Source: Bradyrhizobium centrolobii
Lineage (GTDB): Bacteria; Pseudomonadota; Alphaproteobacteria; Rhizobiales; Xanthobacteraceae
Direction of reading: 5' to 3'
Length of the DNA stretch: 64,000 nt
Assembly (NCBI RefSeq): GCF_001641635.1
Contig: NZ_LUUB01000114.1
Coordinates: 1-64,000 of the forward strand
The position numbers and the translations under genes were made by a program. Below are positions 51,817 to 62,240 of this stretch, in pieces; position 1 is the stretch's first letter, and each line of letters opens with the position of its first letter. The notes beneath the pieces are model-generated. The model did no database searches, had not been told where the DNA came from, and saw nothing but the letters and a program-made list of their open reading frames with translations.

Positions 51817-53055
51817 ATGTCGGCCACCTGGACAAAGCGGATCATAAGCATTGTGGTCGTCGGCCTAGTTGCCGCCGGGCTAATCTGGTTGGCCTGGCCG
51901 CGGCCGCTGCCGGTCGACCTCGCCACCGTCGCAAACGGCCCGATCGAAGTCACGGCGGACGACGACGGCAAGACCCATGTCCGCCATATCTACACCGTTT
52001 CGGCGCCCATCGCTGGGAAGGTACTCAGAATTTCGCATCCGCTCGGCGAGCGGGGACCTTTGCTTCACGTCGGCGACGAGGTGGTCGCCAACCAGACCGT
52101 CATCGCCCTCATGCAGCCGACGCTGCCGGGCTTCATCGACGTGCGTTCTCGGGACCAGCTTCAAGCCGAGGTCTTGGCTGCGGATGCCGCCATCCAGCAG
52201 CAGGAGGCCGAAGTGCAGCGGATCGAGGCCGCGCTGGATTTTTCAAAGACCGAATTCCAGCGAGCCCAGACGCTCTCGCGGACGCAGACCATCTCGGCTC
52301 AGGCTTTCGATAAGGCGAAGTTCGACGTGGCTACGAACGAGGCCGCCTTGGCGAGCGCCAAAGCTCAGGTCGACATGCGTCGCGCGGTGCGAACCAGCCT
52401 TGCGGCACGGCTGATGGACCCGGCCAACGCCTCGCCGCCATCGGAACCGACGTGCTGCGTCAGGGTCCTCGCGCCAGCGAGCGGACGGGTGCTGAAGATC
52501 ATCCAGGACAGCGAGGCGACGGTCTTGCCTGGGACGCCCCTCGTCGACATCGGCAACCCTTTTGACCTGGAGGTCGTGGCGGACCTGCTCTCGACCGACG
52601 CCGTCCAGATCAAGGTGGGCGCGCCGGTCCGGATCGACGGCTGGGGCGGGGCGCCGATCACAGGTAAGGTGGTCCGTGTGGACCCCGCCGGATTCCTGAA
52701 GGTCTCCGCGCTCGGCATCGAGGAGCAGCGGGTCCGGGTGACCATCGATTTCAACGACTCGCCGCAGGCTTGGTCGCAACTAGGTCACGACTATCGTGTC
52801 GTCGTCCACGTGACCACTTGGAGCGGTCAGGACGTGCTGACCGTGCCAATAAGCGCCCTATTTCGAAAGGGTGATCAGTGGGCCATTTTTGTCGATGAGA
52901 ACGGCCGTGCGCGCGCCAAGCCAGTTCAGATCGGTCACCGCAACAATCGGTTCGCCGAGGTGGTGTCTGGACTGACTGCGGGGGATCAGGTCGTCGTACA
53001 TCCAAGCGACCGAATTGCCGACGGAAGCAGGATTGCGCAGCGAGGCGCACCATGA
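51817..53055 (+). CDS. HlyD-family periplasmic adaptor
   Basis: A 412-residue membrane-fusion protein. One N-terminal helix (IISIVVVGLVAAGLIWLAWP) anchors it. A lipoyl-like half (VSAPIAGKVLRISHPLGERG) is followed by a long coiled-coil hairpin (about 110-195, with AAIQQQEAEVQRIEAALDFS and KAKFDVATNEAALASAKAQV). The second lipoyl half (VLAPASGRVLKIIQDSEATV) and a beta-barrel domain come next. It starts 3 bp after the permease stop, so the two are coupled. It would bridge the permease to an outer-membrane channel; none is encoded nearby. Confidence 0.9.
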   Translation: MSATWTKRIISIVVVGLVAAGLIWLAWPRPLPVDLATVANGPIEVTADDDGKTHVRHIYTVSAPIAGKVLRISHPLGERGPLLHVGDEVVANQTVIALMQPTLPGFIDVRSRDQLQAEVLAADAAIQQQEAEVQRIEAALDFSKTEFQRAQTLSRTQTISAQAFDKAKFDVATNEAALASAKAQVDMRRAVRTSLAARLMDPANASPPSEPTCCVRVLAPASGRVLKIIQDSEATVLPGTPLVDIGNPFDLEVVADLLSTDAVQIKVGAPVRIDGWGGAPITGKVVRVDPAGFLKVSALGIEEQRVRVTIDFNDSPQAWSQLGHDYRVVVHVTTWSGQDVLTVPISALFRKGDQWAIFVDENGRARAKPVQIGHRNNRFAEVVSGLTAGDQVVVHPSDRIADGSRIAQRGAP

Positions 53056-53208
53056 GTAGAGGTGTCTCAGGCCTTCGAAGCGGCTGCTGGAGCAAAGCGG
53101 ACGTTCGGAGGAACCGGCACGTCGGCGATGGGCCACCACCGTTGGCGCTGATTGTCGCCCGTACTTGCTCAGCCGTGGATGTCCTGGCCATGCTCACAAT
53201 GAGCGGGG

Positions 53209-53792
53209 TCAGTCCTCCTCATAATGCCGCGCCGCCGGCTTCTCCGCCGCTTCATACAAGCGCTCGACATAGTGATAATGGATGTATGTCACATAGGTCT
53301 CGACATACTGGCGTCGGGTGCGAAGTTCTTCTTTTCAAGGACTTCGTTGAGGTGCTTGCGAAGCCCCCGCCGGACCTCTTCAGTCGGTAACTGAGCAAGG
53401 TCGCGTTCCGCCCCGGTTTCGATCGCCTTGTCGGCGGCCGGGATTGCCGGACCGGGGTCGCGCCCCGCCGGCTTCAATCCAGTGTGGCGAGCGTTCTCGC
53501 CTGCGCGGTGAATGCGCACCAAGGTTTCGAACAAGTAATGGTCCGCGAAGGCCTGTGCCTGCGAGCCGAGCTTGCGCATGGCAAGCGTGTCCTGACAGGT
53601 TTTCTTGATTTCATCCGCGTCTTGCAGGCGTACCCAAATAGGAGCTCGGTTGGCGTCGCCGCTCTGCCAAGCGTTCTGGGCCGCGGCGACGACCGGGCCG
53701 TCGAGACCGTCGCAATGAGCTCGCGCGCTTTGCACTCCGACGAGTAAGCCAGCAGCAATGGCTGCCGCCATCAGCGTCTTGGTTGTGCACAT
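53209..53792 (-). pseudogene. DUF6448 periplasmic protein, C-terminus frameshifted
   Basis: Starts at 53792 after AGGAGG: signal peptide MCTTKTLMAAAIAAGLLVGV ending in ARA, then HCDGLDGPVVAAAQNAW, TLAMRKLGSQAQAFADHYLF and ETLVRIHRAGENARHTGLKP, the DUF6448 pattern. Near 53310 the frame breaks: the ORF ends DASMSRPM, but the expected end (RRQYVETYVTYIHYHYVERL, YEAAEKPAARHYEED) is intact in the neighbouring frame with stop at 53209. One base change would restore it, so this is a recent frameshift or a sequence error. It sits 23 bp after the DUF6894 gene in the same direction. Confidence 0.8.
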
Positions 53793-53815
53793 CCGTGTCC
53801 TCCTGAACGTGCCCA

Positions 53816-54049
53816 CTAATGCAGTTTCCCGAGCATTGTTGCGAACGGCACCTCAAAGATTTCATCGCCGTCGTTATCGGTAACGTGGAGGACCCAGCCG
53901 CGCCAATCTTCCCCGCTTGCCGTCATGATGAGCGACCGCACGACACGATCTGCGTGCTCGCATGCTTCGAGCAAGTCGTCCACGGCGGTACCGCTTCGAT
54001 CAATCACCATGCCGCGCGCATTGAAGTAATGGAAATAGACGTCCGTCAT
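53816..54049 (-). CDS. DUF6894 protein
   Basis: 77 residues: MTDVYFHYFNARGMVIDRSG, TAVDDLLEACEHADRVVRSL, then DWRGWVLHVTDNDGDEIFEV and PFATMLGK. The Y-F-H-x-x-N/G beginning, the helix after a D/G turn, and the V-x-D-x-x-G-x-x-(I/L)-F-x-(V/L)-PF ending are typical for DUF6894, a small family common in rhizobia with unknown function. Followed by the DUF6448 gene in the same direction. Confidence 0.85.
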   Translation of the reverse strand: MTDVYFHYFNARGMVIDRSGTAVDDLLEACEHADRVVRSLIMTASGEDWRGWVLHVTDNDGDEIFEVPFATMLGKLH

Positions 54050-54601
54050 GCTCCGACTCCGACGTTAGCCAAGGCATCGTCACTGATAGCAGGAGAAGAA
54101 ACATCAGTAACTTCGGGTCGATACCCTAAGGGGCCATACGGAGGAAGCAGGGGGAGGCTGCTCAATTGCATCCCAGTCTGCGTAAAGCCGCCCGACCCAC
54201 GTCTATCATTCGTAAATGTCCTTAGGTTACCGACCGGAATTTCGCAAGCAGGTGTCGTGCGATATGAGAAGAGCGTCAAGAGGTTGATCGCGCCTACCGG
54301 TAGTGACTTATCCCAGGAGGCCAGCATGATCTCGACGCTTTCAAGTGCCCTCAGCATGCAGAGCAGCTCACAGACTGACGCGGACCGTCCGTCCTCGAAG
54401 AAGCGATTTGTCAATTTTGACCTTGATCGATCTCGCGCCTCTCGGCACCGTCATCGGGTTCTTTCAAGCGCTAGAAAGATAGCTGCGTTGTTTCACCACG
54501 ATATTAAAGATCGCCACAACCTCCGCTAGGAAGCGCCGCGATCCGCCCTCTTAGGCTGGCCGGCGAGGAGGGCCGTGCTCGACCTCTTTCGCGTGTGATG
54601 T
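54050..54601. other. No gene recognised
   Basis: A minus ORF at 54046-54414 has no family pattern and an odd composition. Probably the promoter region of the DUF6894 gene and decayed DNA. Confidence 0.35.
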
Positions 54602-54805
54602 TCAGCCAACCGGTCCGGCGATCCAATAGTCGCCGGAAAGCGGCCTAACTCTTACGCCATAAATTACCCCAAGCTGCAGGCTTGGATCGAAATGCCGCAT
54701 CGTCCGCCCATTGAGGTCAATGTTGCGGCCAGGCGTTAGTGGCCCCACGTCATTTATCTTGATGATGACTTTCTTGCCTACTGCCTCAACGAGGGCATAC
54801 TTCGC
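54602..54805 (-). pseudogene. RlpA-like (double-psi beta-barrel) gene, 3' fragment
   Basis: Encodes AKYALVEAVGKKVIIKINDV, GPLTPGRNIDLNGRTMRHFD and a C-terminal piece ending WIAGPVG. The K-I-N-D-x-G-P-x-x-x-G-R-x-I-D-L core is the end of the RlpA-like DPBB domain of rare lipoprotein A/septal lytic transglycosylases. The signal peptide and first half of the domain are missing; upstream codons to 54856 are unrelated. Confidence 0.7.
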
Positions 54806-54985
54806 CCTCGCGCCATTTTGTCTGGACCTGCAACAAGGACACAAAAGAACAGGCATACAACGAAGGGAATGTGGTCGCGATTATGCGGATCACGGACCTG
54901 AGAGGCTTAAGGCTCGTTTTTTCGCAAGAGACCGATTGCAGGAGCGGATGGCGCATGCGGCGACGCGCCACCCGCGCGGAGCCGA

Positions 54986-55357
54986 TCATCTGGTCCCGTG
55001 GATGAACGCTTGCATCTCCTCCAGCGTGAGCTTGCCGTCTTTGTTGGTATCCATTGCCTTGAAAATTCGTTCGTGAGCTGCCTGAAACTCCTGCAGTGAG
55101 ATGGTCCCATCGCCGTCGGCGTCCATCAGAGCGAACATCATGCGCATCATAAAGGGTGGCCCCATCATACGACCCATCATGTCACCGCCCATCATGCTTC
55201 CGCGCCCCATCGAGCCCGCGCCTTCCTGGCCCATGGGATGCGATTGCATTTGTTGCTGATCTGGTTGGGGTGCCATTTGGTCCTGTGCAAAGGTACCGAC
55301 AGTGCCGTAAGCCAGAATGAGAGCAGATGTCGTGAGTCCCAGGATCCGACTTCGCAT
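54986..55357 (-). CDS. Secreted EF-hand protein with Met/Gly-rich linker
   Basis: 123 residues. The signal peptide is MRSRILGLTTSALILAYGTV, cleaved near TFA. A Gln/Met/Gly-rich linker (MGRGSMMGGDMMGRMMGPPF) follows. Two EF-hand loops come next: DADGDGTISLQEF (about residues 79-91) and DTNKDGKLTLEEM (about 102-114), with the Asp/Asn and final Glu ligands in place. It probably binds Ca2+ in the periplasm, and the Met cluster may bind copper as in the 41.0-kb protein. It lies 243 bp downstream of nosX on the same strand, but a separate promoter is likely. Confidence 0.85.
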   Translation of the reverse strand: MRSRILGLTTSALILAYGTVGTFAQDQMAPQPDQQQMQSHPMGQEGAGSMGRGSMMGGDMMGRMMGPPFMMRMMFALMDADGDGTISLQEFQAAHERIFKAMDTNKDGKLTLEEMQAFIHGTR

Positions 55358-55600
55358 TTGAAAATCTCCTCAAAAGCGTCACTACCCTCCGATCAATCCC
55401 GCCCCGGGCGATTTTGATCCTATCACTTTTCGCCAAGGCAGCCGCCATTGGGATGGTTAGGCTTTGGCCCGTCGGAACCAGGACGGAGAACCCACACGCT
55501 AGATCGCCTGCAGGACCGCTCAGGGTCAAAGTGCGACCTCACGGGGAAGGCTGCTTCTGGGCGCAAAGCGGACGGAGTCAGTATGCTTAAGAAGCTGACT

Positions 55601-56596
55601 TCAGACGACCAGGTCGATCATCGCTCCGGTCTCGTCGATCAGATGAGCGCGTTCGATGCCGGCTCGTGACAACAATGCTTCGATTCGCTTTTGGTCCATC
55701 AGGCTGAAGGCCGTCGACAGCGCGTCCGCAGCCGTTGCGGTTTCGGCGATGGTGGTGACGCTCCGATAAAGATGGCCACAGCCTCCGGTCATTGGGTCGA
55801 AGAGGTGATTGAAGCGTCCAGCTGGATCGAACCGGAAGCCGTATGCCCCGGAGGTCGAGACGGCACGATCGACGATGGGAAGCCCAGCTTGGGTTCGCTC
55901 GGGGAATTCGGGATCGGCGATGCCGACTTCCCAGGCTTCGCCGTCCGGGCGCGCGCCGATGGCCCGGGTCTCGCCCATGTCGATGAGGGTATGATCGATG
56001 CCTCGCGAGTGCAGCAGCTCGACGATTTTGTCGGTGATGTATCCTTGCGCGATTCCGTTGAGCGTGACCGCGGTGCCTTTGGGGACGACGATGCGTTCGC
56101 TGCTGACTGACAAGCGGTGATAGCCGACACATGCGAGCGCCGCTTTCATGGAGGCCTTGTCCGGTCCCGACGGATCCGGATCCTCCTGTGCAAAATGGTT
56201 AGCGTAGAGCTCCCACAATGGCTGCACAGTCGGGTCGAACATACCGCCGGTAAGCTCCGCGAATCGTAGCGACGCTTTAAGAAGCTCAACGAACTCCGGA
56301 GGAGGGCCCACTAGGATTCCGGTGCGGTTCAACCGCATCAGATCGGAGTCTTCAAGATACAGACTGAACAGGCGCTCTAGGCGTCGTGCTTCCGAATATG
56401 CCGCCGCGATCAGTCGTTCGGCCTCACCGCGGTCGTGGTGGTAGATCTTCATCGTGGCGACGGCGCCCAACATGATGCCGTGCCAGATCGTCAGATTGGC
56501 CTCCGAGGTCGCGGCGCGGACGGGTGCCCCAAGCGCTAGGCCGGCAGCAGCACCGCTGATCTGGATGAAACGTCGTCGGGAGATCGCGCCAACCAC
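55601..56596 (-). CDS. nosX: NosX, ApbE-type FAD:protein FMN transferase
   Basis: A 331-residue periplasmic flavin transferase of the nos cluster. It attaches FMN covalently to NosR (known role). The Tat-like signal is ISRRRFIQISGAAAGLALGA. ApbE motifs: FSLYLEDSDLMRLNRTG, FDPTVQPLWELYANHF, TLNGIAQGYITDKIVELLHS, IDMGETRAIGARPDG, and the Mg-binding end with FDPMTGG and AETATAADALSTAFSLM. The GTG at 56596 follows GAGGAGG; an upstream ATG at 56643 would overlap nosL. Last gene of nosRZDFYLX. Intact. Confidence 0.9.
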   Translation of the reverse strand: MVGAISRRRFIQISGAAAGLALGAPVRAATSEANLTIWHGIMLGAVATMKIYHHDRGEAERLIAAAYSEARRLERLFSLYLEDSDLMRLNRTGILVGPPPEFVELLKASLRFAELTGGMFDPTVQPLWELYANHFAQEDPDPSGPDKASMKAALACVGYHRLSVSSERIVVPKGTAVTLNGIAQGYITDKIVELLHSRGIDHTLIDMGETRAIGARPDGEAWEVGIADPEFPERTQAGLPIVDRAVSTSGAYGFRFDPAGRFNHLFDPMTGGCGHLYRSVTTIAETATAADALSTAFSLMDQKRIEALLSRAGIERAHLIDETGAMIDLVV

Positions 56597-56606
56597 CGTG
56601 TCCTCC

Positions 56607-57155
56607 TCAATCGAGCGAAGCGCGCCCTGGCGCGCTTTCATGAGCCGCCGCGGCCTTATCTCCGTCCGAGCCCAGCACGTACTCGCGTGGCACGTCCGCG
56701 AACGGGACGATGCGCCCGCCGTTCTCGGCGACGAACTTCTCCGCCGCGGCGCGCTCCGAGAACGGGACGGCCTCGTCGCCCCCCATTCCTGCCTTCGCGC
56801 GGCTGCCGATGACGAACAGCGCTTTTCGCGCCTCGAGCCAGTTGTCCGGACCCGGCTTCTCCCAGTTCGGCGCCTTGCCCATGTCGGACACGTAGATCGC
56901 CTGAATGTCCTTCGGCTCATCCGGCAGCACGGTGAAGGCGATGGTGTCCCGCGCCGAGGAGAACCAGACCGGCTCGATCAGACTGGCCACGAAGATTTGC
57001 CCCTTCGGTCCCGGGTGCTCGAGCACGTTCATGCCGCAGTAATGACCGATCACCTCAGCCGTCATCTTGTGAGGCGGTGGTGCTTGTGCGGCCTGCTTCT
57101 CGCCGCAGCCGGCGAGAGCGAGCAGACCCAGGAACGCCAAGGTGAGGCGTCTCAT
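56607..57155 (-). CDS. nosL: NosL copper-binding lipoprotein
   Basis: A 182-residue outer-periplasmic lipoprotein that delivers Cu(I) to NosZ. The lipobox is LLALAGCGEK (MRRLTLAFLGLLALAGC). The copper site motif is HYCGMNVLEHPGPKGQIFVA, with Cys-Gly-Met typical for NosL. Later parts include WFSSARDTIAFTVLPDEPKD and FVIGSRAKAGMGGDEAVPFS. Its start overlaps the nosY stop (57152-57155). The longer ORF to 57443 lies antisense to nothing real and is not used. Confidence 0.92.
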   Translation of the reverse strand: MRRLTLAFLGLLALAGCGEKQAAQAPPPHKMTAEVIGHYCGMNVLEHPGPKGQIFVASLIEPVWFSSARDTIAFTVLPDEPKDIQAIYVSDMGKAPNWEKPGPDNWLEARKALFVIGSRAKAGMGGDEAVPFSERAAAEKFVAENGGRIVPFADVPREYVLGSDGDKAAAAHESAPGRASLD

Positions 57156-57975
57156 AGTTCCCTCCGCGAAAAAGCGGCCGCAGCAAGTCCCAGCGGCACG
57201 AACGTCCACACCAGCAGGGCAGCCAAGAGCACCTTTGCGGTCAGCGTAGTGCTCTGAGCAAGGCCGGCCATGCCCGCGAAGCTGCTGACGTTCGCAAAGC
57301 CGGTCAGGTTGAACAACCGGTAGACGTCCGTCGGGTTCAGCAGAAGCATCGCATCGACGGCGGCCGCCGAGATGCTGCGGCCCTGGTCCACGGCGAGGAC
57401 GCCGAGTAGTGCCATGTCGTAGATCAGGACCAGAAGGAGCCACAGGCCGATACAGACGCCGGCAGCCGTGCCCCGATCGCGCACCAGCGCACTGACGAGA
57501 TAGCCGATCGCCACGAATACCGCTCCGAGTTGCACGGAGGAGCCGATCATCGCGGCGAAGGCCGCGAGGCTATCGGAATCGATCCGGCTTCCGGTGGCGA
57601 TCAGGGCCGCAGCGGCTATCCCGTAGCCAAGACAGGTCGCGAACGCGAGCACCGCCAGATGGCCGATGAACTTGCCGAGGAGAACCTGCCAGCGGGCGAC
57701 CGGGTAGCTGAGCAGAAGAAGCATGGTCCCGCGCTCCATGTCGCCGACGATGGCATCATGCGAGATCAGTAGCGCGATTAGCGGAATCAGGAAGATAGTG
57801 AGGCTTGAGAGGCTGACGATCACCACGTCCAGCGCACGCACGCCGACGGTGCCGGTCGGGGCGCTGCCGAGGAATGTCAGCGACAATGCCAGTCCGGCGA
57901 GCAGCAGCGTGGATGCGAGCACCCAGCGGTTCCGAACTGCCTGGTGGATCTCCTTGCGTGCGATGATCAGCGCAT

Positions 57976-57979
<4 letters not shown>
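57152..57979 (-). CDS. nosY: NosY ABC-type permease
   Basis: A 275-residue membrane subunit of the NosDFY transporter that supports maturation of the CuZ centre of NosZ. About six helices: the first is NRWVLASTLLLAGLALSLTF, then VVIVSLSSLTIFLIPLIALL, the cytoplasmic-facing motif DMERGTMLLLLSYPVARWQV, then several more ending in a basic tail (AFSRREL). ABC-2-type fold. Overlaps nosF by four bases at its start. Confidence 0.92.
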
Positions 57980-58892
<913 letters not shown>

Positions 58893-58896
<4 letters not shown>

Positions 58897-60251
58897 CGCT
58901 CCTCCTCAGCCGGACGGCGCGCGGGCGGAGACATGAGCGGGTGGCTGTCGACGACGCCGCCCGGCAGCAACGCCGGAAACTGTGCCTGCGCCCAGCGGAT
59001 TACCTGCACGGCGGGGCTGTTGACGAGGAGCTTCGCAGCCGGCGCTGTCCACAGCACGCGATCAATGAGGTCGTTCGGCCGGTATGCCGTATCGGCAATT
59101 CCATCCCCGTTGAGGTCGAAGGCCGGATTGTCGCTCCAGTAATTGCCGCGTCCGCCGGACGACCAGTCGAGGTGCCGGGTGCCGACGTATTTCACCTGGT
59201 TGGCATTGTTGACGAAGGCGTTGCCGGTGATCTCGTTTCCCTCGGAGCCGGCAGTGAAGTGCACGCCGATGGCGCAGCCTTCGAACCAGTTGTTGCGGAA
59301 CTTGTTGTGGTTGGTGTTGTAGATGAACACGCACTTTTCCGGGCCATTCCGGATAGCTTGCTCTCGGTTCACGTCCGGAATCATGCCTGGTTCGTCGTCA
59401 GGACTGTCTTTCACCATACCCGCGAGCGTGCCCAAGAGTCCCCCCGTCACCCGGTTGGCGTCGATCTCGGCATAATTCGCGTAGTTGAACAGGAGCCCGT
59501 GGTCGCGGTCTCGATCGGAAATATTGCCGCGGATCACCAGCCGGTTCGAATACATGATGGCGTAACCGACATGGTTTCCGATCGAAACGTTGCCGCTGAC
59601 TTCGCTGTCGTTGGTGTACATGTAGTGGACCGCGAAGCGCACCTGCTCGAATCGATTGTTGATGAAACGGTCCTTCCGGCTGGAAATCGTGAAGATGCCG
59701 TCACGACCGTAGCGGAACGTGTTGTCCGCAATGGTGACGTCAGGCGCATTCCAGAGCGAGACGCCGTTGCCCGCCTCGCTGAGGCGCCCGCCACGCAGCC
59801 CCTCGATCACGTTATGGATGACCCGCGAACCCCGCGCTCCGTGAACGTAGACTCCGAACAAGTTTCCCACCAAACGGTTATTCTCGATTGTCGCCCGTTC
59901 GGCGGTTTTCTCGAGAAAAATTGCGGAATTCATCGCCTGCAGATCGCGGCCGGATCCGCGGACGATCACGCCGCGGACGGTAACGTCCGGCGCACCGACT
60001 GTGACGACGCTGCCGTCGCCGCCGCCGTCGAGCACCGCGCCGGGGCCTCCGGTCAGCACCAGGGGGCGATCGATCCGGATCGCACCCTGGTATCGGCCCG
60101 GAGCCAGTTCGACGACGTCGCCGGCGTGCGCACGGTCCAGCAGCGTCTGCAGCGGCCGGTCGGGCGCAGCGGTCAGCGTCTCCGCAGCGGCGAAGCCCGA
60201 TAGTCCGGCGGCGACGAGCGCCGCCGGAAGCATTCGTGAGAGAAGACGCAC
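58893..60251 (-). CDS. nosD: NosD periplasmic copper-site maturation protein
   Basis: 452 residues. The signal peptide is MRLLSRMLPAALVAAGLSGF ending in AAA. The mature protein is a right-handed parallel beta-helix with many short N/G-rich repeats: NSAIFLEKTAERATIENNRL, VSLWNAPDVTIADNTFRYGR, NRFEQVRFAVHYMYTNDSEV, NYWSDNPAFDLNGDGIADTA. The PF05048/CASH-type repeats are typical for NosD. It works with NosF and NosY to assemble the copper cluster of NosZ. Overlaps nosF by four bases. Confidence 0.93.
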
Positions 60252-60264
60252 GGGCTGCTCCCGA

Positions 60265-62217
60265 TCAGACCGATTTCGGTTCGACGAACATGCGACCCTT
60301 CATCTCCATGTGCATGGCGTGGCAGAACCAGGAGCAGTAGTACCAATAGACTCCCGGTTTATCGGCCATGAAGGTCACCGACGCCGTCGCCATCGGCGCG
60401 ATCTCCATCTGGATGCCGTAGTTGACGATGCAGAAGCCATGCGTCAGGTCTTCGACCGCGTCGATATTGGTGATGAACACGGTGACCTCGTCGCCTTGCT
60501 TGACCTGGAATTGCTCCAGGCCATAGGCGGGCGCGGTCGCCGTCATATAGACACGCACCTTGTTACCATCCCGAATGAGCTTGGAATCGGCCTCGAGGTT
60601 GATGCCGTCGGCCTTGGCCTGCTTGACGGCATCCGCAAACATCGGATCCGCCCGGTCAAAGATCGAGATCGGGTTGATCTTGGAACGGTGGACGATCGTG
60701 GCGTCATGCGGCTCAGCGAAGCTCGGGCCGTCGTGGACCAGGACCATCTTATCGCCGGAGATGTCGATGAGCTGGTCGTTCTCCGGCTTCAGCGGGCCGA
60801 CGTTGAGGAAACGATCCTTTGAGAACTTATTCAGCGAGATCAGCCACTTCCCGTCGGCCTCCTTGGTCTGCCCCATCGAGGAATGGTTGTGGCCGGGCTG
60901 ATAGTGCACATCGATCTTCTGAATGATGGGATCGACCTTCTCGCCCTTGAAGGCGCGTTTGGCGAGCTCGATGTTCCATTTGCAGACCTGGCTGTCCAGG
61001 AACAGCGTCGTGTAGGCGTTGCCCTTGCCGTCGTAGGCGGTATGCAGCGGGCCGAGGCCGAGCTCCGGTTCCGCGACGACGACGTCGCGCGGCTTGATCT
61101 TGTCGTCGAACAGATCGTCGAACTTGCGGACGTCCATCACCGTCACCGTGGGCGCGAGCTTTCCGGCCGCGACGATATGGATGCCGTCGGGCGCGGTGTT
61201 CATGCCGTGCGGATTGTTCGAGACCGGAACGTAGCGCGTGTAGGCCGAACCCTTCCGGCCGTCGATCACGGGCACGCCGCTCATTTCCTTATAGTCGCCC
61301 TTCTTGACCGCTTCCTCGATCCGCTTGAGGTTGAAGATGACGACCCAATCCTGCTCGCTGGCCGTCATCTCGGCCAGGGTGACGCCTTCTTCACTGTTGT
61401 AGCAGGTCGAGAAGCAGTACTTGCCTTGATAGTCGGAATCGACGTTGTCGAGATTGCCGCTCACCATCACCTGCCAAGCCACCTTCATCGTGTCGCCGTC
61501 GAGCGCCGTGAAGATGGAGTGGTACTCTTTCGGGTTGTCGAGAACCTTGCCGTCGTTCGGCAGCGGCACGCCGTCTTCTCCGTTGCAGAACACGTATCCG
61601 GTGCGCGGATATTTTTGCAGTCGCAGGCCATGAACCGTGTGCTGGTTCGGCAGTTCGATGATCTTGTCGCACTTCATGATGTCGAGCCGCACCCGCGCCA
61701 CACGGCTGTTGGCCTTGTCGTTCATGAAGGCGTAGCGGCCGTCGTAGGTGCCGTCCGTGAACGAAATGTGCGGGTGGTGCAGGTCGCCGTTCATGAAAGT
61801 GCCGCCGCGGCTCTTGAGGAATTCGCGGGTTGCCGGCTGCATCCCTTCGGTCAGAATCTTCAGACTTTCGTTGGTCTGGCCCCAGCCGGTCGCGCTGCAG
61901 CGGTTGAAGACGGGGACACGCATCAGTTCGCGCATCGACGGGAGCCCGATGATCCGCATTTCGCCGGACTGGCCGCTCGAGAAGAACACGTAGTATTCAT
62001 CGAGTTCGCCAGGCGCCACCTCGGTCTTCTGCACTGCTGGCCGCGCCGCCGGCGCCTTCGGAGCGGCCGTCTTGGTCTGCGCGTCTGCGGTCGAGACGAA
62101 GCCACTGCCGTCCTTCGTCACCACCGCTCCACCGGCCAGGCCAACGCCCGCCGCGGCGGCCGTGGTCCCCAGCAGCGTTCGGCGGCTGACACCCTTTCCG
62201 TTCTCGTTGTCACTCAT
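60265..62217 (-). CDS. nosZ: NosZ nitrous oxide reductase
   Basis: A 650-residue periplasmic enzyme that reduces N2O to N2, the last step of denitrification. The Tat signal is GVSRRTLLGTTAAAAGVGLA, marking the clade I (Tat-dependent) type. The seven-bladed propeller holds the CuZ cluster with His ligands, for example in GDLHHPHISFTDGTYDGRYA and YQPGHNHSSMGQ. The C-terminal cupredoxin domain holds the CuA site: VYWYYCSWFCHAMHMEMKGR, with Cys, Cys, His and Met ligands present. It is preceded by nosR and followed by nosDFYLX. Complete and likely functional. Confidence 0.97.
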   Translation of the reverse strand: MSDNENGKGVSRRTLLGTTAAAAGVGLAGGAVVTKDGSGFVSTADAQTKTAAPKAPAARPAVQKTEVAPGELDEYYVFFSSGQSGEMRIIGLPSMRELMRVPVFNRCSATGWGQTNESLKILTEGMQPATREFLKSRGGTFMNGDLHHPHISFTDGTYDGRYAFMNDKANSRVARVRLDIMKCDKIIELPNQHTVHGLRLQKYPRTGYVFCNGEDGVPLPNDGKVLDNPKEYHSIFTALDGDTMKVAWQVMVSGNLDNVDSDYQGKYCFSTCYNSEEGVTLAEMTASEQDWVVIFNLKRIEEAVKKGDYKEMSGVPVIDGRKGSAYTRYVPVSNNPHGMNTAPDGIHIVAAGKLAPTVTVMDVRKFDDLFDDKIKPRDVVVAEPELGLGPLHTAYDGKGNAYTTLFLDSQVCKWNIELAKRAFKGEKVDPIIQKIDVHYQPGHNHSSMGQTKEADGKWLISLNKFSKDRFLNVGPLKPENDQLIDISGDKMVLVHDGPSFAEPHDATIVHRSKINPISIFDRADPMFADAVKQAKADGINLEADSKLIRDGNKVRVYMTATAPAYGLEQFQVKQGDEVTVFITNIDAVEDLTHGFCIVNYGIQMEIAPMATASVTFMADKPGVYWYYCSWFCHAMHMEMKGRMFVEPKSV

Positions 62218-62240
62218 GATTATCTCCTCGACTTTCGGTT

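Noticed and set aside
54046..54414. Minus ORF upstream of the DUF6894 gene
   Set aside because: No family pattern, irregular composition and overlap with the neighbour's start region; considered spurious.
55370..55430. TTGATCCTATCA before the EF-hand gene as a sixth FNR/FixK box
   Set aside because: The spacer between TGAT and ATCA is three bases, not four, and the outer bases do not match.
58941..60203. Plus-strand ORF of 420 codons
   Set aside because: It lies fully antisense to nosD; high GC keeps this frame open. No family pattern.
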